Below, piece after piece: positions 43,704-52,162 of a DNA stretch of 64,000 bases. The position numbers were made by a program, and so were the translations under genes. Position 1 is the stretch's first letter, and every line of letters begins with the position of its first letter. The DNA is taken from NCBI GenBank assembly GCA_041497605.1, contig JBGQGW010000001.1:6062-70061 (forward strand), given 5' to 3'. The notes beneath the pieces are model-generated. The model saw nothing but the letters and a program-made list of their open reading frames with translations. It had not been told where the DNA came from and did no database searches. This DNA comes from JBGPTK01 sp041497605 (GTDB taxonomy: Bacteria > Acidobacteriota > Terriglobia > Acidiferrales > UBA7541).

Positions 43704-44495
43704 ATGTTTCGTGCCCTCTACACTGCGGCGAGCGGAATGAATGCGCAGCAGATGAACCTGGATAACATCGCGAATAATCTTGCGAACTCCAGCACGGCTG
43801 GATTCCGCCGACGCCGGCTGCAGTTTCAGGACTTGATGTACCAAAACCTGATCACGCCCGGCGCTGCGGCAACTCAGCAGACTACTTTGCCGGCGGGTCT
43901 GCAGATCGGGCTGGGCACGCGGGCTGCGGCCACCGAAGTTGTTCAAGCACAGGGGGATTTCAGCTCTACGGGCAATCCGCTGGATCTGGCGATCCGAGGC
44001 CAGGGGTTTTTCCAGGTCACGACGCCGAGCGGCGAGATCGCTTATACGCGCAGCGGAACGTTTCATCTGGATTCCCAAGGTAACATGGTGACGGCCGATG
44101 GCGATGCTCTTCAGCCTTCCATTTCCATACCAGCAAACGCGCTGTCCGTCAGCATAGGCACAGACGGCACGGTGAGCGTAACGCAGCAGGGACAACAGCA
44201 ATCGCAAATCGTCGGCACAATCCAGCTCGCCATGTTTCCAAATCCAGGCGGGCTGAACAGCATCGGCGGCAATCTTTTCCTGGCCACTTCCGCTTCCGGC
44301 GACCCGACTGTGGGAACGCCGGGTTCGGCGGAAGGTTTGGGCACAATTCAGCAGGGAATGCTCGAAGGCTCCAATGTAAGCGTGGTTGAGGAATTCGTGA
44401 ACATGATCCTCGCGCAGCGTGCCTATGAAGCGAATTCGCGAGTGATAAAAGCGGCAGACGAAATGATGCAGCAATTGAACGGCCTGGCAACCTAA
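43704..44495 (+). CDS. flgG: Flagellar distal rod protein FlgG
   Basis: 263 residues, the usual size. MFRALYTAASGMNAQQMNLDNIANNLANSSTAGFRRRR at the start and GMLEGSNVSVVEEFVNMILAQRAYEANSRVIKAADEMM at the end. It forms the distal rod. AGGAG nine bases upstream of ATG. Confidence 0.96.
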   Translation: MFRALYTAASGMNAQQMNLDNIANNLANSSTAGFRRRRLQFQDLMYQNLITPGAAATQQTTLPAGLQIGLGTRAAATEVVQAQGDFSSTGNPLDLAIRGQGFFQVTTPSGEIAYTRSGTFHLDSQGNMVTADGDALQPSISIPANALSVSIGTDGTVSVTQQGQQQSQIVGTIQLAMFPNPGGLNSIGGNLFLATSASGDPTVGTPGSAEGLGTIQQGMLEGSNVSVVEEFVNMILAQRAYEANSRVIKAADEMMQQLNGLAT

Positions 44496-44506
44496 GGATT
44501 GATGGC

Positions 44507-45424
44507 ATGACTTATATGGGCCAGATAGTGCGGCGGCTGAGTGTGATGACTCTTGAGCTGGCGGCGATTGCGGCTGGCGTGGGAGCGGAGTCCGCGCGCC
44601 ATGTCAGGCTTCTCGACGCGGTGACCGCTTCACACGACAGTGTCGCACTTGCGGATCTGCTTCCGGGAGATGCGCCGGCGAAATTGCGCGCGCGGGTTTC
44701 GAGTATCACCGTAGCCAATTCGCCGCAACCTGGAATCACGCGCATGCTCCAGCGGAGTACGCTGCTGCAGAAACTGAAATCCACTCCGGATCTTCTCCAA
44801 CAGCTCGAGATTCCGGATTGGATCGTGATCCGCCGTGAATCTCGCGAACTCACGCGCGATGAAGTCTTCCGAACAATCCGCGGCACTCTGGAGCAGAATC
44901 ATTTTCCCCAGGCGTTGCAATTGACTCCAGAAGCAATCCGAATGGCCGTGCCGGTCCACGTGACGCAGGCCAATTCCGGCCTCAGAGTTCTGAGAATGAA
45001 TCTCGATCCGGAGTCCGGCACGATCATCTTCCAGCTCTGGCCATCCCAAGAGCCGAAGATTCACCCCTTCGATGTATCCGTCATTTTACAGCCGGGGATT
45101 ACTGCTTGGAATTCGGCTATCCAACCAGGCCGAAGCGTGCAATTTGACACGATGGGTAAGGAAGTGCCGCAAAGAGAGAATCATCACTTCGCTACTGCAA
45201 AAACAACAGTCCGCACAGGTCATAAACCGGATACACCGCCGTTAGTGACGCCAGGACAGATTGCAGTGATTCTCTTGCAAGGGAACGACATGCAAGTTTA
45301 CACGTACGGCCTGCCGCTCGAGCGCGGCGCGCTCGGCGATACCATTCGCGTGCGAAGCGAATCTACCGGAAGAGTTTTTCTCGCGCAGGTGATGGCGCAC
45401 AATTCCTTGCAGGCTGCGTTCTAA
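44507..45424 (+). CDS. flgA: Flagella basal body P-ring chaperone FlgA
   Basis: 305 residues. An N-terminal hydrophobic stretch suggests export, and the C-terminal SAF-type domain (about 235-305) contains LVTPGQIAVILLQGNDMQVYTYGLPLERGALGDTIRVRSESTGRVFLAQVM. FlgA assists FlgI in building the P-ring. The gene lies between flgG and flgH, the common order. Confidence 0.85.
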   Translation: MTYMGQIVRRLSVMTLELAAIAAGVGAESARHVRLLDAVTASHDSVALADLLPGDAPAKLRARVSSITVANSPQPGITRMLQRSTLLQKLKSTPDLLQQLEIPDWIVIRRESRELTRDEVFRTIRGTLEQNHFPQALQLTPEAIRMAVPVHVTQANSGLRVLRMNLDPESGTIIFQLWPSQEPKIHPFDVSVILQPGITAWNSAIQPGRSVQFDTMGKEVPQRENHHFATAKTTVRTGHKPDTPPLVTPGQIAVILLQGNDMQVYTYGLPLERGALGDTIRVRSESTGRVFLAQVMAHNSLQAAF

Positions 45425-45436
45425 CAGAGGCGACGA

Positions 45437-46171
45437 ATGAATCACGAATTCGGGACCAAGAAATTGATGAGGATCGTGGCGATATTGCTGGCGGCCATTG
45501 GGACATTGCCAGGCCTGGCGGCCGCTAAATCAAAAGTGAAGAAGCGAGCGGGTCCGGCGAGCACCGGATTAGCCGACTATCTCAGCCGCATGAGATCTTC
45601 CGCTTTGCTGGGCGGGCCAACGACGATGGGGAGTTTGTGGAATCCTCAAAACAATTTTGTATCGTTCTCGACCGACTATAAGGCCCGCAATGCGGGCGAT
45701 CTGGTGACCATTCTGCTGATCGATCAATTCGATTCGACTTCGAACAATACCATTAAGCAGCAGCGCACGTTCAGCACCAACTCGGCCGTTACCGGCCTGC
45801 TGGGCACCGTCGGCGCGCGCAGCCGTTTGCAGAACTTGTTCGCGGCCAATTCAGCCGTGAACCTGAACGGTCAGGGACAATCGGCTGTGAACTCGAGTTT
45901 GAAGACTACCCTTTCCGGATATGTGGTGGAAGTCCTTCCGAACGGCATACTGGTGGTGGAAGCAGCGCGGGACATGAACATCAATAACGAGCGGCAAACA
46001 ATTCTTGTGCGCGGCTTGATCCGTCCCGGTGATTTAGCCGCCGACAATTCGGTTCCATCGAGCGCGCTGAGTAACCTGGAAGTGGAAGTGAAAGGCAAAG
46101 GCATTGTGAGCGATGGATCGCGCCAACCGAATATCGTGATCCGCACGTTGCTTCGCATCCTGGCGTTTTGA
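45437..46171 (+). CDS. flgH: Flagellar L-ring protein FlgH, no lipobox
   Basis: 244 residues. Core motifs SLWNPQNNFVSFSTDYKARNAGDLVTILLIDQ and GYVVEVLPNGILVVEAARDMNINNERQTILVRGLIRPGDL identify FlgH. The N-terminus (about 10-32) is a signal peptide ending PGLAAAKS, with no Cys; canonical FlgH is a lipoprotein, so this one appears unlipidated. It forms the outer-membrane ring. Confidence 0.93.
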   Translation: MNHEFGTKKLMRIVAILLAAIGTLPGLAAAKSKVKKRAGPASTGLADYLSRMRSSALLGGPTTMGSLWNPQNNFVSFSTDYKARNAGDLVTILLIDQFDSTSNNTIKQQRTFSTNSAVTGLLGTVGARSRLQNLFAANSAVNLNGQGQSAVNSSLKTTLSGYVVEVLPNGILVVEAARDMNINNERQTILVRGLIRPGDLAADNSVPSSALSNLEVEVKGKGIVSDGSRQPNIVIRTLLRILAF

Positions 46172-46191
46172 AATCGGGGAGACTCTATCGC

Positions 46192-47313
46192 ATGAAAAAG
46201 CTCTTCATCTTTCTGATTTTCGCGATCCTGGCCGCTCCGGCACACACCGGGGCAACCGAGGAAACAGCCAGGCGCGGTGCCCGCCTGAAAGACGTGGCGG
46301 ATTTCGAGGGGATCCGTGACAACCCTTTGGTCGGTTATGGCTTGGTTGTGGGACTGAATGGGACCGGAGATCGCAATCAGACGATTTTTTCCACGCAAAC
46401 ACTGGCAAATATTCTGCAGCGAATGGGCGTCCAGATTCCGCCGACTCAGGTTCGTGTCTATAACGTGGCGGCCGTTTTTGTGACGGCCACTTTGCCGCCA
46501 TTCGCACGTCCCGGGATGCAGATCGACGTCACTGTTTCTTCGATCGGCGACGCAAAGAGTCTGCAAGGCGGGTTTCTTTTGCTGACACCGCTCGCCGCGA
46601 CTGATGGAAAGACCTATGCGATCGCGCAAGGCGCGGTCACGCTGGGCGGGTACAGTGCCGGGAAGACTGGAAATTCGAAACAAGTGAATCATCCCACGGT
46701 CGGCCGAATACCGGAAGGCGCAATCGTCGAAAAAGATACATCTCTCAATTTGAAGGGGCTGACAACGCTTTCAGTTTTGCTCCGCGATCCAGACTTCGCA
46801 ACGGCCCGAGACCTGGCTGTTACGATTAATCACGCCCTGGGCAAAGATTTGGCTCATGCGATCGATAGCCGCCGAATCGAGCTCACTGGCTTTGGCACTG
46901 AGGCCGACGCGGTGCCCCAGCTTCTCGCGGCGATTGAAGACTTGCCAGTAAAAGTGGAACCTTCCGCTCGCGTGATCGTCAATGAGCGCACTGGAACGGT
47001 GGTGATGGGCGGCAATGTTACTCTTTCCGCCTGCTCGATCCTGCACGGCAATCTGACGATCGATGTCGTCACTGAATTCAAAGTTTCGCAGCCGCAGCCA
47101 TTCTCGAAGGTTGGACAAACGGAAGTGGTGCCGGAAATCAAACTCAAGGCTGGGGACCTGCCGGCGCAGTCCATCCAATTGCGGGAGGGCGCTACCGTGG
47201 AAGATCTGGTTCACGGCTTGCAGCAGATCGGCGCTACTGCACGCGATATTATCGCCATCTTGCAGGCTATGAAGCAGGCGGGCGCATTGCAAGCGAATCT
47301 GGAGGTCATCTAA
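46192..47313 (+). CDS. flgI: Flagellar P-ring protein FlgI
   Basis: 373 residues from ATG 46192 with GGGAG upstream (TTG 46168 overlaps flgH). A signal peptide spans residues 1-21. Motifs: RLKDVADFEGIRDNPLVGYGLVVGLNGTGD and the C-terminal DLPAQSIQLREGATVEDLVHGLQQIGATARDIIAILQAMKQAGAL. It forms the periplasmic ring. Confidence 0.95.
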   Translation: MKKLFIFLIFAILAAPAHTGATEETARRGARLKDVADFEGIRDNPLVGYGLVVGLNGTGDRNQTIFSTQTLANILQRMGVQIPPTQVRVYNVAAVFVTATLPPFARPGMQIDVTVSSIGDAKSLQGGFLLLTPLAATDGKTYAIAQGAVTLGGYSAGKTGNSKQVNHPTVGRIPEGAIVEKDTSLNLKGLTTLSVLLRDPDFATARDLAVTINHALGKDLAHAIDSRRIELTGFGTEADAVPQLLAAIEDLPVKVEPSARVIVNERTGTVVMGGNVTLSACSILHGNLTIDVVTEFKVSQPQPFSKVGQTEVVPEIKLKAGDLPAQSIQLREGATVEDLVHGLQQIGATARDIIAILQAMKQAGALQANLEVI

Positions 47314-47666
47314 TGAACCCAATTCATTTAAATTCGCCAATCGCAGGTTTCCCGACAGATGCCGCGAACCCAGGCGGCCCGAAGCAGGCTGCCTCTGCGC
47401 ATCCTACTGCCACCGATTCTGCCACGAGGAGCAAGGTGCAGAAAGCGGCACAGGATTTCGAGGCCCTGATGATTTCGACGCTGTGGAAATCCATGCGGGA
47501 AGAGAGCAATGAGTCCGGAGAGGAACAAGACGCCGCGAACCAAACCCTGGGTGATTGGGGCATGTCGGTTGCTGCCAACTCATTGGCTAAGTGGGGAGGT
47601 CTCGGCATTGGGAAGATGATCATCCATTCCCTGACTCCAAAAGTGGGTTTGGAACCCGCCAAATGA
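47313..47666 (+). CDS. flgJ: Rod-binding protein FlgJ, N-terminal domain only
   Basis: 117 residues. The rod-binding domain is seen in VQKAAQDFEALMISTLWKSMREES and GDWGMSVAANSLAKWGGLGIGKMI. The C-terminal muramidase domain of enterobacterial FlgJ is absent, as in many phyla, so cell-wall opening must be done by another enzyme. Overlaps the flgI stop by one base. Confidence 0.9.
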   Translation: MNPIHLNSPIAGFPTDAANPGGPKQAASAHPTATDSATRSKVQKAAQDFEALMISTLWKSMREESNESGEEQDAANQTLGDWGMSVAANSLAKWGGLGIGKMIIHSLTPKVGLEPAK

Positions 47667-47742
47667 ATATTCAACTATAGGGCGCGGCCGTGGCCCCCTT
47701 GGCGATAGCACACCTTTCCGCTAGAAATGTCGATAAACCGGC

Positions 47743-47769
47743 TAAAGCTTATGCCCGTTCTGCCGATCA
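47743..47769 (+). promoter_or_regulatory. Sigma-28 promoter upstream of flgM (distal copy)
   Basis: TAAA (47743-47746), exactly 15 bases, GCCGATCA (47762-47769). It is one of two tandem FliA-type sites; predicted start near 47776. Confidence 0.7.
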
Positions 47770-47801
47770 CCACCTTGTGGGAAAGCGGCGAGCAGGAAAA
47801 T

Positions 47802-47828
47802 TAAAGTTTTATTACCCGCTGCCGATGT
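47802..47828 (+). promoter_or_regulatory. Sigma-28 promoter of flgM (proximal copy)
   Basis: TAAAGTTT with exactly 15 bases from TAAA (47802-47805) to GCCGATGT (47821-47828). This is the best -35 match to the enterobacterial TAAAGTTT. Predicted start near 47835, 32 bases before the flgM ATG. Confidence 0.85.
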
Positions 47829-47866
47829 CTTAGGTGTGGGAGAGATATAAAGATTGGAGAACCAAC

Positions 47867-48175
47867 ATGAGAATTGATTCAAATCGGCAGGCACAAGAAA
47901 GCAGCAAGGCAGAAGCATTGAATAACAACGCGGGTTCGCAGGGAGCAAAGAAATCGGCAGTCACTACTGCGCAGGCCGGTGACACGGTCAAGCTCTCATC
48001 CTTTTATGACCGTGTGGGTGAACTTGCGAAGAAGGCAAGCCAAGCACCCGAAGTGCGTCAGGAAAGAGTCGACTCCCTCAAGGCAGCAGTCAGAGAGGGT
48101 AAGTACAAAGTCGCGAGCGACCAGACGGCTGAAGCGATGTTCAATGAATTGCTAAGCAAGGCTGCGTCGAAGTAG
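47867..48175 (+). CDS. flgM: Anti-sigma-28 factor FlgM
   Basis: 102 residues from ATG 47867 (GGAG seven bases upstream). The C-terminal sigma-binding region VRQERVDSLKAAVREGKYKVASDQTAEAMFNELL is typical. FlgM holds FliA inactive until it is exported after hook completion. Two sigma-28 sites precede the gene, giving the expected negative feedback. Confidence 0.92.
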   Translation: MRIDSNRQAQESSKAEALNNNAGSQGAKKSAVTTAQAGDTVKLSSFYDRVGELAKKASQAPEVRQERVDSLKAAVREGKYKVASDQTAEAMFNELLSKAASK

Positions 48176-48370
48176 CCGCGTGCAGAAATGGGCGACTTGG
48201 TACCAACCCGGGTTGAACCGGTTTCCGACCGGAATGAAGAAAGTCCATTCGGGGGGAATAGAAGGAGCCGACGAAAGCTGGCTCCGCCCCGTCCGGTTGA
48301 TCAAGTTAAGGACGAACCAACCACAGATCAGGACGAACCGAAGCCTGAACTGGATGAGATCGCATAGCCC

Positions 48371-48808
48371 GTGGAACATCACAGACACCATTTTCTGAAT
48401 CTTCTCGAGCAACGACTGGCTTTGCTCAATCGGCTGGCCGGAGATTTGCGTGGCTGCAGTATTGCAATCGTAAACATGGACCTGGAAGGAATTCATACCC
48501 GAGTCGGCGAGCAAGAAAAGGTCTGCGCGCTGATCCGAGGACTGGACGATGAAATCGAAGCGCTCCCGAGGACGTGCAGGAGCCATCTCCGCCCATCCGA
48601 TGAGGATGCGCGGATCGCATGCGCGTTGGAACAAGTTTCCGCGGCGCAGCTTGAAGTGCGGCGGTTGAATCAGGTGCACGCCTCGCTTCTGTGCCGGTCA
48701 CGCCGCACGCTGGGCGCATTGAAGAATTACATCGCGGCTTTCGCACCCACTTATCCTTCGCCGCAATCGAATCTCCCGTCTTCTTCGACGGACTTAGGCA
48801 GGGCCTAA
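48371..48808 (+). CDS. flgN: FlgN-like export chaperone
   Basis: 145 residues, helical, GTG start. Begins MEHHRHHFLNLLEQRLALLNRLAGDL and contains NMDLEGIHTRVGEQEKV, a FlgN-type pattern. It lies directly before flgK, the normal place of the chaperone for FlgK and FlgL. Sequence alone is weak; position supports the call. About 190 bases without other features lie between it and flgM. Confidence 0.75.
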   Translation: MEHHRHHFLNLLEQRLALLNRLAGDLRGCSIAIVNMDLEGIHTRVGEQEKVCALIRGLDDEIEALPRTCRSHLRPSDEDARIACALEQVSAAQLEVRRLNQVHASLLCRSRRTLGALKNYIAAFAPTYPSPQSNLPSSSTDLGRA

Positions 48809-48811
48809 CCT

Positions 48812-50191
48812 GTGGGAACGCTCTCTGCATCACTGAACATCGCGCTCAGTTCACTATCCGCGAACGACGGCGCGATCACTACTACCAGCAACAATATAGC
48901 AAACGCCAATACGCCCGGTTACGCGCGGCAGATCTCGCAATTTGAAGAGACCGCCCCAGTCCTGGCAAGCGGGGTTGCCATTGGTACAGGAGTCACCCTG
49001 GGCAGGCCCCAAACTGTCCGCGACAATGTTCTTCAATTGCGTATTACTCAGGAAGCCCAGCAGGGTGGCCAGCTCGACTCATTCTTGAGCAGCATGAGTC
49101 AGGTTCAAACCCTCTTCAATGAAGCGTCTGGCACAGGATTGCAGCAACCGCTGAGCGCCTTTTTCAACAGCCTTCAGCAACTTTCAACCGATCCCAGCAA
49201 TTTGAGCTTGCGCCAGGGGGTGATTTCCGCGGGACAGAACCTTGCCAGCGCGTTTCACCAAGTGTCGAGTGGCCTGAGCGCGCAGCAGCAGAATTTAAAC
49301 CTCGGTGTTAGGCAGACTGTCGGCCAAATCAACGAGCTGACAACCCAGATTGCCGGAGTAAACGAGCAAGTGGGAGGGCTGGTCGCCGCCGGCCTGGATG
49401 CCAGTGCCTTCATCAGCCAGCGCGATGTGCTGCTCCGGAAACTTTCGAACTTGATCCAGGTGAATCAGACAGACGCCGGCAATGGGACAGTCACCCTGAC
49501 GACCGGCGAAGGGACGCCGCTGGTGGTCGGCGGCCAGAGCTACGATCTTGCGATCCGGCCCGATCCGGCGAGTGGCATGCAACAAATCTACTCGCAAGGC
49601 ACAAACATCACTTCCCAGATTACTTCGGGAGAACTTGGCGGCCAGCTCCAGGTGCGCGATCAGCAGATCCCCTCCGTACTCTCCAATCTGGATGATCTTG
49701 CATTCGGCATCTCGAGTTCATTCAATACACAGAGCCAGGCCGGCTTCGACTTGAATGGCGCCGCAGGCGGTGATTTGTTTATCGCGCCGCCCGCCTCAGT
49801 AGCCGGGTCGGCAAACTCGTTTGGCATGGCGATTACGGATCCATCGCTAATTGCCGCCAGCTCCGACGGTACGGCGGGGAGCAATGGAAATCTCAATGCG
49901 CTCGTCAATCTATCCAGGCAGGGAATTGTGAAGGGCCAGACACCGCTGAGCTACTACTCGAGCTTGATTTTTGGCATCGGCAACGCCATTTCGAACGCGA
50001 CCATTGAGCAAAGCTCCGTCAAGCTCATTTCGCAGCAGCTCGTGAATCAGCGGGGAGCGCTTTCCGGCGTTTCTCTCGACGAAGAGGCGGCGAACCTGGT
50101 CAAGTTCCAACAAGCCTACGAAGCTTCGGCCCGAGTGATCACGATTATTTCCGACTTGACGCTGGCAGCCGTGAACCTGGGCAAGGACTAA
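48812..50191 (+). CDS. flgK: Hook-filament junction protein FlgK
   Basis: 459 residues from GTG 48812. N-terminal LNIALSSLSANDGAITTTSNNIANANTPGYARQ, C-terminal LSGVSLDEEAANLVKFQQAYEASARVITIISDL. It is the first junction protein (HAP1). Three bases separate it from flgL. Confidence 0.95.
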   Translation: MGTLSASLNIALSSLSANDGAITTTSNNIANANTPGYARQISQFEETAPVLASGVAIGTGVTLGRPQTVRDNVLQLRITQEAQQGGQLDSFLSSMSQVQTLFNEASGTGLQQPLSAFFNSLQQLSTDPSNLSLRQGVISAGQNLASAFHQVSSGLSAQQQNLNLGVRQTVGQINELTTQIAGVNEQVGGLVAAGLDASAFISQRDVLLRKLSNLIQVNQTDAGNGTVTLTTGEGTPLVVGGQSYDLAIRPDPASGMQQIYSQGTNITSQITSGELGGQLQVRDQQIPSVLSNLDDLAFGISSSFNTQSQAGFDLNGAAGGDLFIAPPASVAGSANSFGMAITDPSLIAASSDGTAGSNGNLNALVNLSRQGIVKGQTPLSYYSSLIFGIGNAISNATIEQSSVKLISQQLVNQRGALSGVSLDEEAANLVKFQQAYEASARVITIISDLTLAAVNLGKD

Positions 50192-50193
50192 CC

Positions 50194-51090
50194 ATGGCAT
50201 TTCGAGTCAATCCCGATCTTTCCACCGATCTCCTCAGCAGCATCCAACTGAGTCAAAGCCAAGTGAATGCGGCGCTCCAACAGATCGCCACCGGCCGGCG
50301 AGTCAATTCACTCAGCGACGATCCGGCGGCCTCCGCCGCGGTGATGTTCAACCACGCACAGTCCGCCAACGCCGATCAATACCTGTCGAATATCAATACG
50401 ATGCAGGGGCTATTCCAGATAACGGATTCCACGCTCAGTTCCGCTGTCAACCTGATGGCCCATGCGGTACAACTGGGAGTGCAGGGGGCGAACGGCACGC
50501 TGAACGACTCCGACAGGCAGGCCATTGCCACGGAAGTCAGCGGTCTCCAACAGCAAATGTTGAGCCTGTCGAATCTTTCCTACCAGGGAAGCTACGTCTT
50601 CGCTGGTACAAATGTGCACACGCAGCCCTTCACGCTCGACCCCAACTCTGCCAGTGGCGTTACGTATAGCGGCAATACGAACGTGAATTCCGTGGACCTT
50701 TTGAACGGACAGCAAATGACGACGAATGTTCCGGGGAGTCAGATTTTTCTCAATCCCGCCGGCAGTATTTTTGGCACCTTACAAAATTTGCTCACGGCTC
50801 TGCAGACGAACACCAATATCGGTGCGGCGAGCACGGCTCTGCAAACTGCGGCAAGCCAACTGTATTCTCAACGGGTGTTCTACGGCAATGGCATGCAGCA
50901 AATGGAGTCGGCCACGTTATTTCTCAATCAGGAAAAAGTAGAGCTCAGCACGCAAGAAAACACTCTTGTGGGCGCGGATCTTGCCAAGGCAGCGACGAAT
51001 CTTACCCAGGCACAGGCGAGTAGCTCAGCGGTACTCACCGCTACCGGGAAAATCTTGAACCGGAACACGCTCTTTGACTATCTGAAGTAG
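50194..51090 (+). CDS. flgL: Hook-filament junction protein FlgL
   Basis: 298 residues. Flagellin-like ends: SQSQVNAALQQIATGRRVNSLSDDPAASAAV and the C-terminal heptad QEKVELSTQENTLVGADLAKAATNLTQAQASSSAVLTATGKI. It is the second junction protein (HAP3). The last gene of the plus-strand block; convergent with the gene at 51346. Confidence 0.94.
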   Translation: MAFRVNPDLSTDLLSSIQLSQSQVNAALQQIATGRRVNSLSDDPAASAAVMFNHAQSANADQYLSNINTMQGLFQITDSTLSSAVNLMAHAVQLGVQGANGTLNDSDRQAIATEVSGLQQQMLSLSNLSYQGSYVFAGTNVHTQPFTLDPNSASGVTYSGNTNVNSVDLLNGQQMTTNVPGSQIFLNPAGSIFGTLQNLLTALQTNTNIGAASTALQTAASQLYSQRVFYGNGMQQMESATLFLNQEKVELSTQENTLVGADLAKAATNLTQAQASSSAVLTATGKILNRNTLFDYLK

Positions 51091-51345
51091 ATACTCAGAC
51101 CCGAGGTAATTCCCCTTCACATTTTGCTGAGAGGAGTTTGGAATCTTGGAGCAACTTAGGCCGCAATAGGCCAAAGCGTGCCGTTGCATCCGTTCAGAAT
51201 GAGAGGATACCTGCCGCCACGGTTTCGATGTACCGATCGATAAGACGGCTAATGCGGGCTCCCCGAGATCATGTACAGAGCCGTCGTTCATTCCGAAATC
51301 AATTTCTCGTGGCGGGGCGCCGCTGGTTTTCTTGAGCCACCGTAT

Positions 51346-51702
51346 TTAGAGGGTTTCTTCGCTGGCCCGAGCCCAGGCTCCGGCCGCTGTCACGTGTGCC
51401 TGCGCGTTTTGCAAGCGCGCCTTCTCCGCCAGCAGGCGCCCTAGGACGGACGGCAGGACCTTTGCCAACTCTTCTATGTTGTTCCGATACTCGCAGATTT
51501 CCTTTTCCAGTTCGGCGTCTGGAAAGGCATTCGATGCAAGACTGCGCCTGCATCCGGCAGCGCGCAAAACTACCGCGAGCAGGCCGGATAGATCTTCTGG
51601 TTTCAGGAGCCAGGGAGCGTTTGGTTCCGGCTGCAAGCGGGCCAACCCAGCGCGTAAATTATCGTTGGCGATGCGCAGGCTCGCGGCTGTATCACTTGAC
51701 AT
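51346..51702 (-). CDS. Helical protein of the fliD-fliS operon, possible export chaperone
   Basis: 118 residues, all helical (KEICEYRNNIEELAKVLPSVLGRLLAEKARLQ then AHVTAAGAWARASEETL). The ATG overlaps the fliS stop by one base, so it is coupled to fliS. FliT normally occupies this position and is a small helical chaperone for FliD; the sequence gives no firm proof. It might alternatively be a second FlgN-type chaperone. Confidence 0.65.
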   Translation of the reverse strand: MSSDTAASLRIANDNLRAGLARLQPEPNAPWLLKPEDLSGLLAVVLRAAGCRRSLASNAFPDAELEKEICEYRNNIEELAKVLPSVLGRLLAEKARLQNAQAHVTAAGAWARASEETL

Positions 51703-52160
51703 CAGCCCTTCCAGCTGACGGGTACATGCTCATCAGCGCTGGCATTGAGCGCCGCCGCTGTCGGCGGAACAAGTTTCAGGACTGAGCCTGCCGACTCGGC
51801 CCGATCCACTTCGGCCCAAGCCGCCCGCAGCGTAAACAAGTCCGTGATCTGCCGCAAAAGCGTTTCCTTAGACATATGGAGCTGCGCTTTCCACAGGTTG
51901 GCGCGCAATGTTACATAGAATCCCTCCAAATTGCGGGCAACCTGTCCTCCCCGCTTCATGTCTAAACTTCCCTGTAGCCGGCCGATAACTTCAAGGGCGT
52001 GATTGATCCGGTTGGTGCGCAGTTCGATGTTGTTCTCTTCTATCGCCTGCGCGGCCTGTCTCAGATCTTGAATCACCTGCTCATACAGCAAAACGACGAG
52101 CCGGACGGCAGTGGCGCCGCGTACGTCGGCTTCGCGATAGGCAGTGCGGGCATTCGTCAT
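51702..52160 (-). CDS. fliS: Flagellin export chaperone FliS
   Basis: 152 residues. AYREADVRGATAVRLVVLLYEQVIQDLRQAAQAIEENNIELRTNRINHALEVIGRLQGSLD matches FliS, which keeps flagellin unpolymerised before export. The C-terminal 25 residues are an additional Ala/Pro-rich tail. Two bases after fliD. Confidence 0.92.
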   Translation of the reverse strand: MTNARTAYREADVRGATAVRLVVLLYEQVIQDLRQAAQAIEENNIELRTNRINHALEVIGRLQGSLDMKRGGQVARNLEGFYVTLRANLWKAQLHMSKETLLRQITDLFTLRAAWAEVDRAESAGSVLKLVPPTAAALNASADEHVPVSWKG

Positions 52161-52162
52161 GG

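Noticed and set aside
43188..44474. 428-residue minus-strand frame opposite flgF/flgG
   Set aside because: Arg/His-rich, no domains, fully overlaps two certain rod genes.
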